A stretch of DNA of 64,000 nt, taken from the NCBI GenBank assembly GCA_016647705.1, contig CM028333.1:28556743-28620742 (forward strand), given 5' to 3'. The DNA is from Eucommia ulmoides (Eukaryota > Streptophyta > Magnoliopsida > Garryales > Eucommiaceae). The position numbers and the translations under genes are program-made. Below the pieces are notes generated by a model. The model was given only the letters and a program-made list of their open reading frames with translations, was not told the origin of the DNA and did no database searches. Positions 58,886 to 64,000 of the stretch are shown in pieces (within the stretch, counting starts at the first letter, position 1; the number at the start of each line of letters is the position of its first letter).

Positions 58886-59119
58886 TTCTCTGCTCCCCCG
58901 AGCCCTAACCGGCGAACCCCCTCGCTCTCTCTTTTCTCTACCGAACCGGCGAACACTAATCCTCTCTTCTCCACCGTTGCGACTGCGAAAGACAACAGTG
59001 AACCGCAAACCCTAACCCTATAGCTTCTCCGCGCGATCTCCGACCAGAGCTTCCGCCGCGCCGTTTCGTCTCCGAGCAGCTAGAGCAGCCAGGACCGCCG
59101 CAAAGCTTCTCCGGCGACA
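58882..59119 (+). other. GC-rich leader-exon-like segment with splice donor
   Basis: A C/T-rich sequence with repeated ACCGGCGAAC and a telobox-like AAACCCTAACCCTA, ending TCCGGCGACAG/GTATTTTG, then T-rich intron-like sequence. It is much richer in GC than anything within 5 kb. It resembles a 5' untranslated exon and start of a first intron of a plant housekeeping gene, or the transposon's own leader. No protein can be read. Confidence 0.5.
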
Positions 59120-60659
59120 GGTATTTTGTTCTATTCTCTCCTTAATGGTGAAAATCTGTGTTTTGCTCAATTGCTCTTTTATGGATTCGTTCTCTCCTTT
59201 TGCGTTTATGAAGTTCTGGATTTGTGTTTCAGTGTTTTGTTTCGTTGGGCAGTGGGAGTTTTTTTGATAAGTCTTGTCAGTGAATGTGTTTGATCACTGA
59301 AACGTGTTTATGTGTTTCACTATTTTCTTTCACTGGGCAGTGGGCATTTTTTGGATAAGCCTGGGCACTTGGGCAGTGGATTGCTTATAAATTATGATTT
59401 GTGAATCTGTTTCATTACTCAAATGTTCGATTAAGGAACTCTCAATTCAAATTAAGAAGCTCCCACTTCAAATTTGTTAAATTAATTGCTAATTATTTGT
59501 GTCTATGTTAATTATTTGTGTCTAAATTTATCATACCTTTCCCTTGATGAATGGGAATTAGGGAATTAGAAGCCATATTAATCACGGATGAGGGAAATAG
59601 CGATGGCAATGAAGAACACATGGAATTGTGAATGAAACTAAAAAATGTCAAGTGTTATTTATTTTTGTTGTTTTGTATGAACCTTGATTGTTTACTTTTA
59701 TTATTTTTTATTGATGGATAATATTTTTAAGGTTTATTTGAGTGTGTTTGCAATTAAGTTCTTGACGATACTTGGTTGATTATTTAAAGAATTATGTAGT
59801 ACTAGTGCATGTTTTTTATTCATTTATGTATTTATTGTTTTTATGTAATAATTTATTTGTGAAATTTTTTGTTGTTATAAATAACCTAAGCAATTATAAA
59901 ATTTTTAAATAAATATATAATTAAAATAATATTTTGCCGTGTTCTAGGGTACCCGTATCTTGATTTTTTTTTGAATTTGCCGTGCCCTCGTGTTGGACAC
60001 GACATACGTGTCCGTGTCCATGTTCGTGCTTCCTAGGTTATTTCCAACAAAAACGAAATAAAAAAGAAGAAATAGAACATTTAAGCAGCTTTTGGAGCAA
60101 AAAAATGGGGAAAAAGTAGCAATAATATCCAATCTAAAAAATTTCAAGAAAGCATAAAATTATTGATGTGCAGCAAACTTCATGTTAAACGGAATAATAC
60201 GTGAGTTCATCATAACATTATTTCTAACAAAAGAGAAATCGAAAAGAAGAAGTAGATCATGTTAGCAACTTTTGGAACAAAAATTCGGGAAAAAAATAGA
60301 GCAAGAATATCCAACCCAAATAATTTCAAGATAACATATAATATGTAATAGATTAATCTAGATACCCCAACTAATGATCAAATACTTACCATGCGGTGAT
60401 GTCAAACCCAATAAATCTTGCAATCCTGATGTCTTCGAACAAATTTCAGCTTTGGATGTTGGAATCAAGCAAAGATTCATCGTGGAAAATAATCGAATAT
60501 CTTTACCGTTTGAATACCATCCATCAATGATTGAGAGAGTAATAATGAAAATGAATGTGGGAAAGGAAAAGAAATTTGCAACTTCCATATCTGATTGCAG
60601 TGAGATCAGTGATTCGAAATAGAAAAATTGGATCGGCTGTACTGTACTCACAAACTGTT

Positions 60660-61000
60660 GTTTTCGGGTGTAGTGAATATATGGGTTTTCTTACGTTACA
60701 ATTATATAAATAGTTTCTTCTTATGATGGGCTTACCATCTAGTAGTCCACTTCAATATTTGTAGTCAAAATGAGTGTTGCTCCAAAAAGTCATTTTTTTA
60801 TTAATTTAATAACCAATACCTTTATTAACAATTTTATATATAAATAAAATGATAATATTTTTTTTTAATTAAAAAGAGACGTATAGCTATCAAAATGGAG
60901 TGTTCACCCATTGTAAGTTTGCTATGGTATACCGTATACCAATTTGTTGAACTTACCTTATTGCCCTCTTTGATCTATTAGATCTAATTGAAAAGTTAAA
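60660..61000. other. AT-rich spacer
   Basis: Nothing supported. A TATA-like ATTATATAAATAG occurs at about 60,698. Confidence 0.4.
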
Positions 61001-61004
61001 TTGG

Positions 61005-61247
61005 TAGTTTCGTTCACCTCCCAAGAACATTCCCAACCATCTCCCCTCTCTTCCAATAGAAGTTCACTGCTTCCAATCTCTCTCTCAAGCTTAAACCACC
61101 TCCGCCACTGCCACTGCTTTCTTCGAACATCAACACTACCGGCACAAAGCCCATCCACAACTACACCACCTCGCCCTGCAACTATCACCTCGCCCGCAAC
61201 CATCACGACCACCATCATCTCGAAACTAGGATTCTACAATTACAGGT
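61005..61247 (+). other. Possible leader exon, unassigned
   Basis: A C/T-rich then ACC/CAC-rich sequence ends TTCTACAATTACAG/GTTCG, a plausible splice donor. It codes for nothing recognisable (a serine/threonine/proline-rich frame only). It may be a 5' untranslated exon or a low-complexity stretch. Weak. Confidence 0.25.
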
Positions 61248-61266
61248 TCGATTTTGTTTTTGACAT

Positions 61267-62650
61267 TTTGGATATTTGAATATGCGTTTCTAATTTATGG
61301 GCTAATTCAAAAATAGGCTTTTCAGTTTCTTAATTTATATTTTGAGGGTTCTAAATTCTGCAATTAAGGGATTTTATATAGATATCTTTAGACAAACTGC
61401 TACTAGTCCCCACTATCAAGCTCTTAATTTGTCAGATCATTTCTCAATTTTCTGGTTCTGTACTCCTACTGGAATCACTTTGCTAAAGCTTTTTGAAAAC
61501 CGGTGGTGGAGTCCTAGCATCACTTTCTTTTTGTTTTGTCAGGAAAATAATAGAAAAAAAGAATAATTCTCCCTCTTTTTCTTTTCAAATATATATATTA
61601 ATTGGAATCTGATTTTTTTGTCTCATGTTTTTTGGGTTCTTAGTATATATTCCTCTACTTTTATTTTTTTATCATATTTATCAAGCAACTTATTTTTTTA
61701 GTACTTATCAATTTATTTTCAACTTAATTTTTAGTCTTTAGTTAACATTAATTATGACATGAAATGCAAGTCCTATATCTATTTAACATTAACTTGATAT
61801 AGATTCAATCTAGTTGATGTTAATTGAAAGACTAAAAAAATTATTCAAATGACAAAAAAATAAAGAGAAAAAATAACTAAGGATAAAAAATTATAGTTGA
61901 CTAGTTTCAAGAACAATCTACTAATTTCTCTCTCTATTTTTTTTTTAATTAACTGGTTTCTGGAAGGACATTTGCTCACCCTGTCGTCCGCACTCTTGGG
62001 CATTGGAAAAATTGGAAGCAGGTTTCTGAAAAATATTTGCTTTTAGGTATTCCTAAAACATCTGTTCTTTGCTTTTACTTCTTGAGGTAAAGTGATATGA
62101 ACTTCGTAACATTTCCATTTCCATTTTAATTTTTTTTTTTTTTTTTTTTTTTTGTTTTCAACTTACCTAAACTTGCTATTGGTATGTGTATCACTTAAGG
62201 CCCTCGCTTGCATTTTTGACCCATGTAAGGTTGGGTGCGAGAATCAATTTTTTTAATATTTGTTTATTTTCTTTTCTTAATTGTTTCATTTGATTTCTTT
62301 TGGCAGAAGTTGACCCCATTAATTGAATGATTCAACTATTTTACCTTTTTTTTTAGTAGAAACAATAATTTCGTGGAATGATTTCAATATCACTTACATT
62401 ATTACCTAGGATAGGATAGAAAAACAACGTTGAGGAGCTGATGTATGCCATTGCATGTCACAATTGATAAGCCTAGACATGTGAGCGAACTCATGTGCCA
62501 ACTTGTTGCCTTCTGTCTTTAAGAATTTCCCCAGCATTTGGTCAATCTCAGCAACCTGTATGGCCATTACTGTTTTGATGCATTAAGATGAGAAGTTTAA
62601 ACAGTCAGAAGCCAACAATAGAACCTCAATGGTAGTATTGATTTATTAGA
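61267..62650. other. AT-rich non-coding DNA
   Basis: No gene. It contains a 110-base segment (61,267-61,385) repeated at 63,472-63,590, a T24-type run at 62,131-62,153, and on the minus strand near 62,590-62,420 a short frame (LGKFLKTEGNKLAHEFAHMS) with a faint likeness to the end of LINE-type RNase H domains, too weak to call. Confidence 0.45.
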
Positions 62651-62670
62651 TACACTATGACTGCATTATA

Positions 62671-62722
62671 GCCGACCCTACATAAGTGGGACAAAGGCTT
62701 AGTTGTTGTTGTAATTGAATTG
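62671..62722 (+). mobile_element. 5'-truncated SINE (Au-like 3' end)
   Basis: GCCGACCCTACATAAGTGGG followed by ACAAAGGCTTAGTTGTTGTTG is the conserved 3' end of Au-type plant SINEs. It is flanked by a perfect 13-base TSD TGACTGCATTATA (62,658-62,670 and 62,723-62,735). Only about 52 bases were integrated, with no Pol III promoter. Confidence 0.75.
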
Positions 62723-62973
62723 TGACTGCATTATAAAATCAACCCTCATTGCAGTTTAGCCGTGTTATCTTTCATGAAGTCATGTTAAATAAAATAGAAG
62801 AAAGAACCCAAGGACTGGAATGTTATAATGGTACTTTTAGCATGAAAGTTGCTGATTTTTCTTGACATATGATTTTTACGGAAGAAGAACTACATGTTCG
62901 TTCAACATGACATATTTTATCCAATAACATATTTGCATCTTCTATCATTTGCACCGCTGTTTTTGCTCCTTTG

Positions 62974-63089
62974 TTAGGTATTATGCAGGGTCGGAGCTGT
63001 GTGTTGAGTATTCGAGTTTTAAATTGTTCAGTTAGGTATTATGCAGGGACGGAGCTGTGTGTTGAGTATTCGAGTTTTAAATTGTTCAG
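62974..63089. repeat. 58-base tandem duplication
   Basis: 62,974-63,031 and 63,032-63,089 differ by one base (GCAGGGTCGGAGCTG versus GCAGGGACGGAGCTG), so the duplication is recent. Confidence 0.95.
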
Positions 63090-64000
63090 TTGGTAGTTGA
63101 TACACTTAATTGTTTGCTATTTTTCATAACAATGTTTTTTATGTTTTCTTTTGTTCCCCTCAATTTAAATTTTTGGCTCGGTCACTGGTTATGGTTGATT
63201 AATATCTTTTCAGTGCTTGCCTTTTATCTCATTAAGCTTTTTCTTTTCTTTTTTTAAATGACTGACTTCTCACTAAACACCCCCTCTACAATGGCATAGT
63301 TCACGAACATGTACAATGCTTCTATCAATTCTTTTCATAAACTTTTGAGAGTATTGTTCAAATCACCTACACTGCAGATAATAATTAAATTATAAACTTC
63401 ATTACACATACTCGTTAAATTCATCATCTAAAAAATGATAGCAAATGAACTATCATTCCAAAAATGATAGAGGTATTTGAGTATGCATTTTTAATATATG
63501 GAGCCATTCCAAAATAGGGATTTTCATTTTTCGGATATAAATATTTTAGGGTTCTGCATTAAGAAATTAAGGGATTGCAATAGAGATTTAATTAGATTTT
63601 TATTTTTTAGGTTTTTAAATTCCAAAATGAAGGGATTGCAATAGGGATTTAATCCGATTGATGATTATTTTCTCCCACTTTTCTTGATTAATCATGTCTT
63701 CAATTTTTGGGATGTGTTTCCCTCTTGTGATCTAAATTTGATTTGGAATTTGGAATTTGGAATTTTTAGGTTGTGTCCTCCATTTGCGGAGCAGTAAACT
63801 AAGTACCATAGAGAGGTCTGAGCAGTTGTCGACGTCATTTATGTAGCATGCCGTGATTTAATATTGCTTCTTTCACTTTTCGTTCTCCCTTTAATGCCAT
63901 GTTTGGTTGTTGACAAAATGTGATCATTTGTAACTATCCTTGTTCCCACTTTTTCTTTTCTCTCCTTCTCTTTTGTTGCACATGCAACCACTGCCAACAC
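63090..64000. other. AT-rich non-coding DNA to the window end
   Basis: No gene. It includes the second copy of the 110-base dispersed repeat (63,472-63,590) and a short TTTGGAA triplication near 63,738-63,760. Confidence 0.5.

Larger units (their letters stand above)
58165..60036. mobile_element. DNA transposon with terminal inverted repeats and a leader-exon-like segment
   Basis: GTTATTTCC occurs on both sides (58,156-58,164 and 60,037-60,045; the match can be read as 8 to 11 bases). The ends are imperfect inverted repeats (GAAAGCACAAATTC left; CTAGGAAGCACGAAC on the minus strand from the right), followed by GACACG-rich subterminal sequence on both sides. Inside are three 206-214-base tandem units and a GC-rich segment (58,882-59,119) ending at a strong splice donor. 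No transposase frame is present, so it is non-autonomous. An 8-base TSD would suggest hAT and 9-11 bases would suggest Mutator-like; I cannot decide. Confidence 0.68.
58087..60329. repeat. 180-base tandem duplication, first copy split by a DNA transposon
   Basis: Copy 1 is 58,087-58,164 plus 60,046-60,147, and copy 2 is 60,148-60,329. Both start GAAAGCATAAAATTA and contain TGAATTCATCAT/GAGTTCATCAT. Copy 2 acts as the empty site for the transposon inserted in copy 1. Confidence 0.85.
56274..60651 (-). pseudogene. Mutator-like transposase pseudogene, two exons
   Basis: Exon 1 lies at about 60,651-60,390 and ends at a donor CATG/GTAAGT. Exon 2 starts at 57,412 after an acceptor TTTTCAG/. The intron (57,413-60,389) is swollen by a DNA transposon. 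Exon 2 reads KILENLYDRVCSKYMG, LSYLILDHPNRSLGDNESFR, then KLSRIVAFCNLFICANVDSK with YFYIKKIINVYTYG, and GVEKAREYIFGNHHSRSDEL, ANLGSCFDIEFDLKTKYFKR. This layout (N-terminal domain, zinc-binding MuDR-type DNA-binding domain, then G-N-H segment before the catalytic DDE) fits plant MULE transposases. The catalytic core itself is missing or beyond recognition. A 112-base tandem duplication (56,691-56,914) disrupts exon 2. The exon phases do not obviously match, so either there is a frameshift or the splice call is off. Confidence 0.6.

Noticed and set aside
58990-59010. Telomere-like AAACCCTAACCCTA as an interstitial telomere
   Set aside because: Only two units, inside a leader-like GC-rich block; this fits a telobox promoter motif or chance better than telomeric DNA.
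60374-60622. 82-residue plus-strand ORF
   Set aside because: It overlaps the candidate exon 1 of the MULE pseudogene on the other strand, which has a good donor site. No domain is recognised in either, so this one was left out.
62420-62600. LINE RNase H remnant on the minus strand
   Set aside because: Only a weak likeness over about 20 residues; it could be chance.

Overview
This is nuclear DNA of a flowering plant, most likely a eudicot. It is AT-rich. Nearly everything recognisable is plant-type LTR retrotransposon (Ty1/Copia of SIRE/Maximus type; Ty3/Gypsy of chromovirus, Tekay/Del-like and Tat/Retand types; Athila/Tat-related non-autonomous elements), plus DNA-transposon relics and a plant SINE tail. 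I found no intact host protein gene, tRNA, rRNA or CRISPR array. All coding regions are broken by stops and frameshifts.

Layout. 1-51,202 is a deeply nested retrotransposon block. (1) Element E is a Tat/Retand-type Gypsy element on the minus strand. It has an LTR at 50,218-51,202, gag-pol from 49.5 to 44.6 kb, and a 3' region that continues as 43,680-44,574, then 25,934-26,639, then 22,981-24,531. That region carries an antisense coiled-coil ORF relic. A fragment of the same LTR family lies at 1-255. (2) Element D, a Tekay/Del-like Gypsy element (minus, 26,640-43,674), is inserted in E with a 5-bp target-site duplication (TSD). (3) Copia-1 (minus, 4,854-22,979) is a SIRE-like element abutting E. 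(4) Gypsy-1 (plus, 256-4,831) is a chromovirus-like element whose RT-RNase H-integrase region is deleted. (5) The youngest layer is one family of roughly 1.35-1.5 kb LTRs, seen as nine separate insertions: two non-autonomous elements (B, 10,832-20,443; C, 33,521-38,979) and seven solo LTRs (8,338; 11,415; 14,824; 16,542; 24,532; 30,736; 41,467). Eight of the nine have recognisable 5-bp TSDs. They sit in E, D, Copia-1 and in each other.

The most unusual feature is in the U3 part of this young LTR family. Each copy has a cluster of GC-rich dyads (arms close to CACCGC...GCGGTG) whose central bases differ between copies. One or more AGATATTTT motifs, the reverse complement of the plant evening element, follow the cluster, and most copies then have a TATA-like box. 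The two internal-bearing members have almost the same internal length (about 2.7 kb), only gag relics and no pol, so they look like a real parasitic family mobilised in trans.

51,203-64,000 is older, less disturbed DNA. It holds a 2.1-kb solo Copia LTR with a perfect TSD (53,076-55,212), an AAT microsatellite, a Mutator-like transposase pseudogene on the minus strand with a predicted intron (56.3-60.65 kb), a terminal-inverted-repeat DNA transposon inside that intron (58,165-60,036) carrying a GC-rich leader-exon-like segment, a 5'-truncated SINE with a 13-bp TSD, and small tandem duplications.

LTR and TSD boundaries were read by eye from paired copies. Family names come from recognised protein motifs and primer-binding sites, not from a database search.
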